From NCBI RefSeq assembly GCF_036898095.1, contig NC_090757.1, positions 75,743,452 to 75,807,451 of the forward strand: DNA of 64,000 nucleotides. The letters are read 5' to 3'. Positions 11,960 to 20,701 of this stretch are shown piece after piece. Source of the DNA: Palaemon carinicauda (lineage: Eukaryota; Arthropoda; Malacostraca; Decapoda; Palaemonidae). Position 1 is the stretch's first letter; each line of letters opens with the position of its first letter. The notes beneath the pieces were generated by a model. That model was not told the DNA's origin. It saw only the letters and a program-made list of their open reading frames with translations, and made no database searches. A program made the translations under genes and the position numbers.

Positions 11960-12201
11960 GTTCTTGGAGACGGATTCATGGCTGAGGGGGAACGTGAGGT
12001 CGACTTGTCAAATGTTGTCGAAACAGAAGTGAAAGGAAACACCCCAATACTCATGTGTGCTGTTCAAGGCTTCGATGCGTCTGCCAGAGTTGACGACTTG
12101 GCTGCCCAACTGAACAAACCTATGACTTCCATTGCTATTGGTTCTGCTGAGGGCTTCAGTGAGGCTGACAAGGCTATTAATTCTGCTGTCAAGACTGGAA
12201 G
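11960..12201 (+). CDS. Dynein heavy chain exon c
   Basis: The acceptor is ATATACTTTAG before 11960. The exon is phase 0 at its start, and its donor GTTTGT follows at 12202 after two bases of an Arg codon. It encodes [29 protein letters not shown] and [17 protein letters not shown], the core of AAA6. The donor has T at +3, weaker than its neighbours, but the reading frame and the joined Arg-Trp match the family exactly. Confidence 0.93.
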
Positions 12202-12246
12202 GTTTGTTAAGCATATCATTTGATTTTTGGTGAAATATCTTACATG

Positions 12247-12427
12247 TTTTTTTACCCAGGTTTCTAGACATTTTGTTAATCCAAATAAAAAAAAAATATG
12301 CAGAATCAAGCTAATGAGGAAACCAATAGCAAGGAAGAAGTTTTCACCCAGATTTCTAGAAATTTTGTTATTCCAAATAAATAATTTATGCAAAATTAAT
12401 ATAATTTAAAAGCCAATAGCAAAGAAT
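12247..12427 (+). repeat. Tandem duplication of ~90 bp in dynein intron
   Basis: The block TTACCCAGGTTTCTAGACAT ... CCAATAGCAAGGAAG (12247-12337) is repeated as TTCACCCAGATTTCTAGAAA ... CCAATAGCAAAGAATG (12338-12427). It is non-coding. Confidence 0.7.
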
Positions 12428-12609
12428 GAGTGGAACTAGAAAAATATTAGTTATTCTACTGGAGTACCAGTCTTGTAAGTTTTAATTTGCAGATTTCCTC
12501 TTATATCTTGGATGTATAGACTGTATTATGTTAAAATGGTTTGTGTGCAATTCAAGAACAAAAACCAATAACTAGTGCAGCATACCTCGCTTTTCACGAA
12601 CTTGAGTTG

Positions 12610-12776
12610 CAATTGGGGACATTTTATTTTTCAATTGTTCATTACTTCTCTTTTAGTTATTTATTTCCCTTCATCATTGGGCTAATTTTCCCTGTTGGAG
12701 CCCTTGAAGTTATAGCATCCCACTTTTCCAACTAGGGTTGTAGCTTACCTAATAATAATGATAATAATAATTTACA
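12610..12776 (+). mobile_element. LINE 3' tail fragment with (TAATAA)n
   Basis: GTTGGAGCCCTTGAAGTTAT, then CAACTAGGGTTGTAGCTTA, then TAATAATAATGATAATAAT match, in opposite orientation, the 3' end of the LINE copy at 14336-14520. Only the 3' untranslated end is present, as expected of a severely 5'-truncated LINE insertion. Confidence 0.65.
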
Positions 12777-12796
12777 TGCTTGTTTTCTGCCTTCAG

Positions 12797-13010
12797 GTGG
12801 GTCATGCTGAAGAACGTTCATTTGGCTCCATCGTGGCTGGTGCAGTTAGAAAAGAAGTTGCATTCCCACCATCCCCATCCTCAGTTCAGGCTATTCCTCA
12901 CCATGGAGATTACACCTCGTTTGCCAGTGAACCTTTTGCGAGCGGGAAGAGTCTTTGTGTTTGAGCCTCCGCCCGGCATTCGTGCTAATCTTCTACGTAC
13001 ATTCAGTACG
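12797..13010 (+). CDS. Dynein heavy chain exon d
   Basis: The acceptor is TGCCTTCAG before 12797. One base completes the Arg codon from exon c, and the exon ends on a whole Thr codon before GTAAGTGTGG at 13011. The protein has [27 protein letters not shown] and [17 protein letters not shown], all strongly conserved in cytoplasmic dynein. The last ~28 bases (encoding the end of ANLLRTFST) and the donor are the seed of the intronic minisatellite described below. Confidence 0.94.
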
Positions 13011-13073
13011 GTAAGTGTGGAAACGGTTCCCTAAGTAGATATGTGCTAATCTTCTATGTATATACAATACTGA
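13011..13073 (+). repeat. Exon-donor minisatellite, founder end
   Basis: The intron starts GTAAGTGTGGAAACGGTTCC, continues CTAAGTAGATATGTGCTAAT and then repeats the exon end in CTTCTATGTATATACAAT. It is the first unit of the ~60 bp array that resumes at 15479 after a MITE-like element and a LINE insertion. Confidence 0.8.
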
Positions 13074-13603
13074 CAGTCCTCAACCAACAATCACAATAGG
13101 TATCGAGAAGCCGATCGTAGCTTGAATTGTTCGTAAATTGTTATCATACCCCTAGAATTAAATTTGGCCTAGGATATGCGTAGTCTAACTTAAATGCTCA
13201 TGACTTTCAGAAGTCAACAAATAGTCCCCTTTCATATAAAATCAGCCTCAGGTGATTACAAATGAGGATTGACTTGCTTTATTACCTTGCATTAATATAT
13301 GTATTACTGTAAAGTATGTTATCAAAAGAAAAACATACAAATAGCCATTCACACGTACTGTACTACGTTCGTGTAGATACTACTGTGTTTGTTTACATTA
13401 CACTTAAAATAAATGTACAGAAGTTTATTTTACAGTTTCGTTACCAAATTCATTGCTAAAAACTTAACTGTGTTTATCTACTTCGTGAATGCTTTAGTAG
13501 TGTTAAATATAATGCAGATGATTATTTATTTGAATATTTGTTACGGTTCGTCACGACTGACGAATACGCCGATGAGGTGACGAGTGCGGCACACACATAC
13601 ACA

Positions 13604-13696
<93 letters not shown>

Positions 13697-14335
13697 GATC
13701 ACATAATGAAGTAAAATGTATACAGTAGTACAATGCATTGTACTGTAGATATTAAATAAAAAGCAATGCTATACTGTAAATTACATTTTTAAACTATTTT
13801 CGTGTGGTAACCAAGATATGATGAAGAAAGGCGAGTTAACCAATACCTGTGGATGATTTGCCAAGATCGGATAATTCTTTGTTGTCTTACAAGTTGTTCC
13901 AATTGTTGAACTATGTATTTGATATACATGTGCAATATTTGCCTTCTTTGCTCTGCTTGTTAATGGCTACTTTCATTTCCATTAAAATGGCTTAACATTT
14001 CTTCTAACTATTAGCACTATTGCCACTATTCTTGCGCTTCATTGCACTACCACTAGCGATCTGCTCACCAGCCATAGTTATCGTTATTGTGATTTACAGA
14101 AATAAGTAAAAAATAAAGCCGAGGTAATACACAAACAGCTATAAATATCACAATAGCAAACACAATAGATTTTGAATGGGTAGCAGCGGCTGCATCAGGA
14201 CTCGGTTGTGAGTGGTGCAAATTTCCAAAATTATTACTCCACGTAGTTTGAACATATTTTTTACTTGCGGTAATTTGTGTTTGTACATCTGAAAGTACGC
14301 AAATTTAATATTTCGTACTTTAAGGACTGCCTGTA
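13074..14335 (+). mobile_element. Probable Tc1/pogo-type non-autonomous element inserted in the minisatellite
   Basis: The left end is CAGTCCTCAACCAACAATC and the right end is TTAAGGACTGCCTGTA, so the outer bases form an imperfect inverted repeat (CAGTCCT / AGGACTG). It shares internal blocks (AGAAGTCAACAAATAGTCCC) with the family 1 MITEs. It holds a (TC)n tract and no transposase frame. Boundaries are supported by minisatellite or LINE sequence outside them. Confidence 0.5.
13607..13693 (+). repeat. (TC)n microsatellite
   Basis: About 43 TC units follow a CACACA stretch, inside the MITE-like element. The opposite strand translates to an artificial Arg-Glu run. Confidence 0.97.
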
Positions 14336-15478
14336 TTATTATTGTTATTATTATTATTATTATTTTTATTATTATTAGTCAAGCTACAACCCTAGTTGGA
14401 AAAGCAAGATTCTATAAGCCCAAGGGCTCCAATAGGGAAAAATAGCCCAGTGAGGAAAGGAAATAAGGAAATAAATAAATGATGAGAACAAGTTAACAAT
14501 AAATCAATCTAAAAACAGTAACAACTTCAAAACAGATATGTCCTATATAAATTATTAACAATGTCAAAAACAGATTTATCCTACATACTGTAAACTATTA
14601 AAAACGTCAAAAACAGTTATGTCATATAAACTATGAAAAAGACTCATGTCAGCCTAGTCAACATAAAAACATTTGCTCCAACTTTGAACTTTTGAAGTTC
14701 TACTGATTCAACTATCCGATTAGAAAGATCATTCCACAACTTGGTAACAGCAGGAATAAAACTTCTAGAATATTGTGTAGTATTGAGCCTCATGATGGAG
14801 AAGACCTGGCTATTAGAATTAACTGCCTACCTAGTATTACGAACAGAATAGAATTGTCCAGGGAGATCTGAATGTAAAGGATGGTCAGAGTTATGAAAAG
14901 TCTTATGCAACATGCATAATGAACTAATTGAACGACGGTGCCAAAGATTAATATCTAGATCAGGAATAAGAAATTTAATAGACCGTAAGTTTCTGTCCAA
15001 CAAATTAAGATGAGAGTCAGCAGCTGAACACCGGACAGGAAAACAATACTCTAAACAAGGTAGAATTAAAGAATTAAAACACTTCTTCAGAATAGATTGA
15101 TCACCGAAAATCTTAAAAAACTTTCTTGATAAGCCAATTTTTTGTGCAATTAAAGAAGAAAGATACTTAATGTGTTTCTCAACAGTAAGAGACTTAATGT
15201 GTTTCTCAACAGTAAGAGACTTAATGTGTTTCTCAACAGTAAATTTGCTGTCAAGAATCACTCCTGAAATTTTAAAAGAGTCATACAAATTTAAAGAAAC
15301 ATTATCAATACTGAGATCCGGATATTGAGGAGCCACCGTCCTTGACCTACTTACAATCATACTTTGAGTTTTGTTAGGATTCAGCTTCAAACCCCATAAT
15401 TTGCACTATGCACTAATTATAGATAAATCTCTGTTAAGGGATTCACCGACCCCAGATCTACATTCAGGGGATGGAATT
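14336..15478 (-). mobile_element. 5'-truncated LINE, reverse orientation
   Basis: On the minus strand this is the end of a reverse transcriptase gene, a ~440 bp 3' untranslated region and a (TAA)n tail (14336-14378). The 5' truncation point abuts minisatellite sequence at 15479. It is one of two LINE fragments in the window on the strand opposite to the dynein gene (the other is at 54380-54650). Confidence 0.8.
14827..15390 (-). pseudogene. LINE reverse transcriptase, C-terminal part
   Basis: The 187-residue frame starts KLNPNKTQSMIVSRSRT and has FKISGVILDSKFTVEKHI, SLIAQKIGLSRK and LPCLEYCFPV. This is the block after the catalytic YxDD in Jockey/CR1-like LINE reverse transcriptases (NPxKT.xMivSRS, LGV.lD..l.f..Hi). 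The catalytic core is missing through 5' truncation. A nine-residue unit, SLTVEKHIK, occurs as a tandem repeat (27 bp unit, three TVEKHIK copies, around 15165-15245), which is unusual in this domain and likely arose by slippage. Confidence 0.8.
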
Positions 15479-16200
15479 GATGCAAAGTAAGTGGGGAATA
15501 GGTTCCTTAAGTAGATATGTGCTGATCTTCTACATACATTCCGTACAGTAAGTGTGGAAAGGGCTCCATATGTAGATATATGCTAATATTCTACACATAT
15601 TCAGTACAGTAAGTGTGGAATGATTTCCTTAAGTAGACATGCTAATCTTCTACATCAGTACAGTAAGTATGGAATGTATTCCTTAAGTAAATATGTGCAA
15701 ATCTGCTATGTACTTTCAGTACAGGTAGTGTGGAATGGGTTCCTTAAGTAGATAAGTGTTAATCTTCTTTCCTACATTCAGGTCAGGAAGTGTGGAATGG
15801 GTTCCCTGAGTAGATATTTGCTAATCTTCAATTTACATTCAATACAGTGAGCTTGGAATGGGTTCCTTAAGTAGATATGTAGTGATCTACATACATTCAG
15901 TTCAGTAAGTGTGGGTTAGGTGCCTTAAGTAGATATTGGCTAATCTTCTATGTACATTCAGTACAGCAAGTGTGGAATGTGTTCCTTAAGTAGATATGTA
16001 CTGATCTTCTATGTACATTCAGTACAGTAAGTGTGGAATGGATTCCTTAAGTATATATATGCTAATCTTCTTCCTACATTCAGTACAATAATTGTGGAAT
16101 GGGGTCCTTAAGTAGATATTTGCTAATCTTATATGTATGTTCAGTACAGGTGGTGTGCAATGAGTTCCTAAAGTATATTTGTGCTTTTATTCTACGTACA
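15479..16200 (+). repeat. Exon-donor minisatellite array, segment 1 (~12 copies)
   Basis: Units of ~58-62 bp repeat the pattern GTAAGTGTGGAATGGGTTCC, TTAAGTAGATATGTGC, TAATCTTCTACGTACATTC, AGTACA. The part GTGCTAATCTTCTACGTACA plus TTCAGTAC equals the last 28 bases of dynein exon d, and GTAAGTGTGG equals its splice donor. Many units keep GTAAGT, and copies differ by point changes and short indels. DIRS element 1 ends the segment. Confidence 0.9.
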
Positions 16201-16214
16201 TTTTTGGGCTCAAG

Positions 16215-16552
16215 CCATGACGTCCTGATGGAAGGTTCCTTCAGTAGCTTCCTTGGGTATATTTGACTACAGGGATATTCCCAGAGAATTAAACTAAAGG
16301 TTATCACAGAATTCTAACTTCTGGTGCGAGTACCCTAAAGGTTTCCCTCTAGGATATCGTATATCAACAGGGGACGCATGTATTGACACGCCACATAGCT
16401 ATCTGCACCCCATATAGAGTTAACACTTCGATATGGAAAGGTGGAGAATAACTGGGGAGCCGTTCCACAGTTACACTCGTCCTTGGCTGCTTTTGGTACT
16501 TGAAACATAAACAAACGGGCGCCATTGCTAAATGACGTCACGTCCGTCCCCA
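16215..16552 (+). repeat. Left inverted terminal repeat of element 1
   Basis: From AGCCATGACGTCCTGATGGA to AATGACGTCACGTCCGTCCC it matches the reverse complement of 24528-24866 with few differences. The outermost ~14 bases (TTTTTGGGCTCA) differ from the right end, as is usual in DIRS elements, whose right repeat has an extension. Confidence 0.9.
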
Positions 16553-18745
16553 TCTTTCAACCTGTAGCTCCTTGCTTTGGTCGGATTTCCCTTGTGTGCG
16601 ATTTTCATCTTCTTACATCGCCTTTATGTCGTTACCTTCAGCCTCGCCGCCTTCTGGAAAGTTGAGTACCAGGTCCCAGTATTGTTTAAATAAGCTCTTG
16701 CCGTAAAGTAACTTCTACTTTTCGTAAAATATTGTGTTTTGTGGCAGAGCTGTGCCGATCCCGGACGCGCCATTTTATGGCGTCGCTGTTCATTTGCATG
16801 CTTTATTTAGTTAGCCAGAACAGCCTTATCCGGTCTCTGAACTAATTAATATTATTAGTTATTTAGTCTTCATAGCTAGGAATTACTTATATCGTGTTTT
16901 AGCGCTCATCTGACTCGTCGCCGTTCGACCTCATTCTAGATAGCTTGCTTAGCCCCTAGGCTGGATAGCCTAGTGCTTGTGTTCATGCATGATATATACC
17001 AGTGTTCCTAGGTTAAGTTATGAAGATTGTGGCATTATTAAACATACTGTTAACTGTGATGTAAGTGTTTTCGCCTTCGGGGACCATATAGGGGACCGGG
17101 TTGATTGCGTATCTTTCCACCCTAACCTAAATGTAGGAACCCCTATATGCCCCTTAATCCCCTGCCTGCAGGCATTCCCTCTGTGTGGGCCTGCTTCCCC
17201 TTCTATATAGAGGAATCTTGTCTACAAACAGAGTATTTATCGCTTCTCTGTCTACCCTAAGGGAATGATCCCCCCTTAGGGTCGTGACTGAGAAATAAGG
17301 AACGGCTCTGCCCTTCCTCAGTTTCACTTGGTTGGGTTACTCCCTCCTCCCTGCAACTTGCGATGTGTCTTTCAGCTTACCTAGCCTAAGAGTTAACCCT
17401 CCTTCTCTAGGTTAAGCTCTGGGGGTTGATTCTGTGCTTTTATAGTTTGAGACAGTACTCCTGTACCATTCTCATTCTGGTTACCTAACCTAGGTTAGGG
17501 AGCGTTCTCCCTCTCCTTGGTGGCTGTTCTTGTACAGAGTCTCCCCTATTGAAAGACCCCTCATCTTCTCCCTCCCCACCTATCCCTTTGGTGTAATCTT
17601 GCCTATACACATCTGTCCTTAGTCCTACAACTCCTCCCTTGGGTGGAGTGGTAGGGCTAACCTGTTCTCCTGCTGAGCTGGCCGCTCTGGTACACATACC
17701 CTTCATAGCGTTCTATGGGGATAGTTGCCGGCAGCGGTCCGGCCGGCGCGGGTTTCCCCCTCTTGAGTGCCCTCTAACCCTCCCTTGGGTTACCCCAGGC
17801 ACCCGGCCGACTGCCGGCCCCCTGCCGCCGGATGCTAGGAGTATCTACTCCTATCATGAGGGCACTCTCTCCGGAGGGATGCCGGAGGGGTATGTGATCT
17901 TACCCCTTCCATCCCTCCTTACCTTTCCCTCCATCTATCCTGGTGCAGGTCCCTTTCCGCCTCCACCGCCGGCGATACCGCCTTGCCTCTGGTGACATTC
18001 TTTCATAAGATGCCCTCCCCCTCTAAGACGTCGGATCCCCCGCCTCTTGTCGGCGACCCGCCGCTGTGCCGGCGATCGCCACGATGGTATTATAATTTAG
18101 ATACTCAATGTGTCTGTCTTGATGCCTTCCACCCTGCAGGACCGGCCTCCGGAGTGCCGTCGGTCTGCCGGAACCCCCTGGAGACGTTAAGGGACATGCA
18201 CCCCTTCTCATACCTGCCGACAGCCAACATACTGCAGCCAGATGGCTTAGCCACTTCCATGTATGGGTATTGTCTTACCATCTAAAATTGTGGCTGTGCT
18301 GTCTGCTTGCACATTACAATATTCCAGCATACTCTGTGTGTCTTAGTGCGGCCGATTGCCGGAACCTATATCTAATAAGGGGTTCTTCTATTCCCCTTCT
18401 ACCCAGGGATCTGAGTGGTCTCAGTCCCAGCTACACCTCACGGGCAATTTCTGTTAGAGGCTTAGCTTCTACTCACCACGGCTTATCCATATGGATTTCC
18501 GTTTTGTGACCTTCGGCCACAAAAGAAATTGCCTACTGATAAGGTTACGGCAACCGACTGGGCGGGATTCACAAGTATGTGTCTATCTACTTCCTTTCCC
18601 GCTCACTACTCTCAAGCATTATAATACCCTATGAATTATTTTAATGCTTAAAAATTTAGATTAAGTTATCTTAATTTTAGAGTAATGTAAGTCATTCTTA
18701 TGCCTTCCATGTACTCATGATCTCTTTCTTTTACAGGAGGAGTAT
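16553..18745 (+). other. Leader of element 1, no convincing gene
   Basis: This stretch of ~2.2 kb is pyrimidine-rich. It holds several short open frames rich in Pro, Leu and Ser without family resemblance. An ATG at 16626 opens a 20-odd-codon frame whose residues GKLSTRS recur at the same place in element 3 (35520, SKLSTRS), perhaps a conserved leader peptide or a first coding exon. A strong acceptor (TCTCTTTCTTTTACAG, ending 18736) lies nine bases before the gag ATG, suggesting a spliced leader. Confidence 0.5.
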
Positions 18746-20701
18746 ATGAAGTGCAAAAGCAACTTCTGTGGAGTGAAGCGCCCGGACTAATACGGGCACA
18801 AGGCGTGCCGGACCCACGCCCCCTGCGCCGCCAAGAGAGGCGACCTGAAATACTGGGACCCGCAGCACTGTACAGTCTGCAAGAGTCGTTTGGCCGTGGC
18901 GTTCGACGATCCTCCTTCAGCGGAGGCAAGGGACAACGCTCGAGAAAAGCTACGCAAGTGGGTGCGTGGCTTCCAGAAGAACGCCACTGGACCGTACCTC
19001 GCCAGCGAAGATTTGAGGGCCTTGCTGTTTCCAAAGGCATCAAAAGACTCTGTGATCCCCAGTGATCAGATCCCCACCGTCCAGCTCGTGGTGGAACCTG
19101 ATATCGTCATGGCCCAGTCCATGCATGAGTGCCACTTGGATTCCGATAACGTGGAACGTATGTCGGTGGTGTCGGAAGAGACGGAGAAGAACCTCATGTG
19201 CGTGGAGCTCGACTATGAGGAAGATCAGGTGGAATATCCTGATTCGGAGTCCGAGGTCGCTCCCACTCTTACTCCCGCAGCGACTCCTGCACCGTCCGAG
19301 GAACCTGTTCCTTCGACTTCCGCCACCCCGGACCCTCTTCCATCGGGCACTCAGGATGTCTTCAAGATGCTTGAAGCCCTCAAGGAAAGAAAACTTCGAG
19401 AGACCCAGGAGCAATTCCGGTCTACCCTAGTCAACCTTAAACAACCGAAACGGATTTCGGTTAAGGACCTCCCCGCTTGCTCGGATACTAACCCATGGAG
19501 ATATGCCGAGCATATGCCGATCACGACTGGTAAGATCTTCATCAGTGAGAAGGTTGGCTCTATCTTGTTGGAAGAAGTGGAATTCTTCCCGAACTTCGAG
19601 GCTTATCCGGACTGTTACGTCCGGCTCAGGTCCGAACCAGCCTCAAAGGAAGAGACCGAACCGAAGGAAGTAATCCTGTTCGATCTCGCGAAGGCCCAGG
19701 CTATGCTAGCCAGTGCTGTGAAGAGTAGGGGTTTCACCAACTACAAGATGCCAGCACTCAGTAAGAAGCACCCAACCTTTGTTAAGCCGAATGCTGCGAC
19801 TTTCTCCTTTATCGAAAAGGCCTTCACAGCGGTCTTAAAGGCAGTGGAGGAAGGGGAACCTTGCCCTGCACTGGAGGAGTGCAGACCCTTCTCCCTTACC
19901 GTTCCTCCCGATAATAGGCACTGGAAAGACGTCCAGTCAACCTTCACGGTGGGGAAGTTAGAGCCTGACGTAGCCGGTCATCAGTTCAATGAGGACCTCC
20001 CAAGGCTAAATGATCACCTCCTTCGTAGGGAACAGGATACGAAGGAGAGGCTTGCCGCATCGCTGTCCCTCCAGGTACAGCTTGAACTTATGGCCGGGGA
20101 CACTAGAGTCCCGGACTTTTACATGGTCCTAGCCAAAACACACTTGGCAACGGTGACTAAGGACCTGTATAGCTTCACTAAGGCTCGCAGAGCCTGTCGT
20201 GAATTCGTGTTTGCCAGCGCGACGGTAAAACACGAACCCCGGAGGCTGATTTCCTCCAATATCTGGGGTAAATATCTCTTAACCTCCTCCCTGGTGAAAG
20301 AGATTGCAGACAAGGCCGCCACGGAGAACAGGAACCTTCTCCACAAGTGGGGCATGTCGAGAAAAAGGAAAACCTCTCAGGAAGATGGCCCTCAACCTAA
20401 GAGGAAGTCTCAGAAACCGAAACCCCAGCAACATCAACAGAGACGGCAGTTTCCGGGTTCCGCTACTCCCCAAGTGGCCGCACAGCCACAGCAGACCTTT
20501 CAGTTGGTCCCTCAACTGGTGGTGTCGCAGTCACCGGTCTTTACCCCTGCATTTGAGCAACAGGCTACTAACTTTCGTCCCAGAGGTAGGGGCTCAAACA
20601 GAGGTTCCGGCAGAGATTCGTCTCGCCGCCCCTCCAGAGGCAGAGGTGGAAAGGGAGCTAGCGGCCGAGGTGGCAAACCCTCGGGACACCAGAAGCAATG
20701 A
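18746..20701 (+). pseudogene. Gag-like protein of element 1 (one internal stop)
   Basis: From ATG 18746 the frame reads MKCKSNFCGVKRPD, then TAA at 18788, then continues open for 637 codons to TGA at 20701. Across the stop lies a Cys/His block (C..C, GHKACRTHAPC, WDPQHCTVC) that recurs in element 3, so the true start is 18746 rather than the first downstream ATG (18890). The rest has KWVRGFQKN, NPWRYAEHM, FFPNFEAYPDCYVRL, an acidic Pro/Thr linker, and an Arg/Gly-rich C-terminus (RGRGGKGASGRGGK) typical of nucleic-acid binding. The role as a capsid-like protein is inferred from position. With the stop removed it would be ~650 residues, so decay is very recent, or readthrough occurs. Confidence 0.82.

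Noticed and set aside
13541..13738. Minus-strand frame with a long Arg-Glu run
   Set aside because: It is the translation of the (TC)n microsatellite and has no gene-like sequence on either side.
15479..16200. Regularly spaced ~60 bp repeats as a possible CRISPR array
   Set aside because: There are no distinct spacers; the whole unit repeats. The units derive from dynein exon d, and the context is an animal gene.
17485..18509. Several Pro/Leu-rich frames in the leader of element 1
   Set aside because: They overlap each other on both strands, have no family resemblance and are not kept in element 3; most likely non-coding leader.
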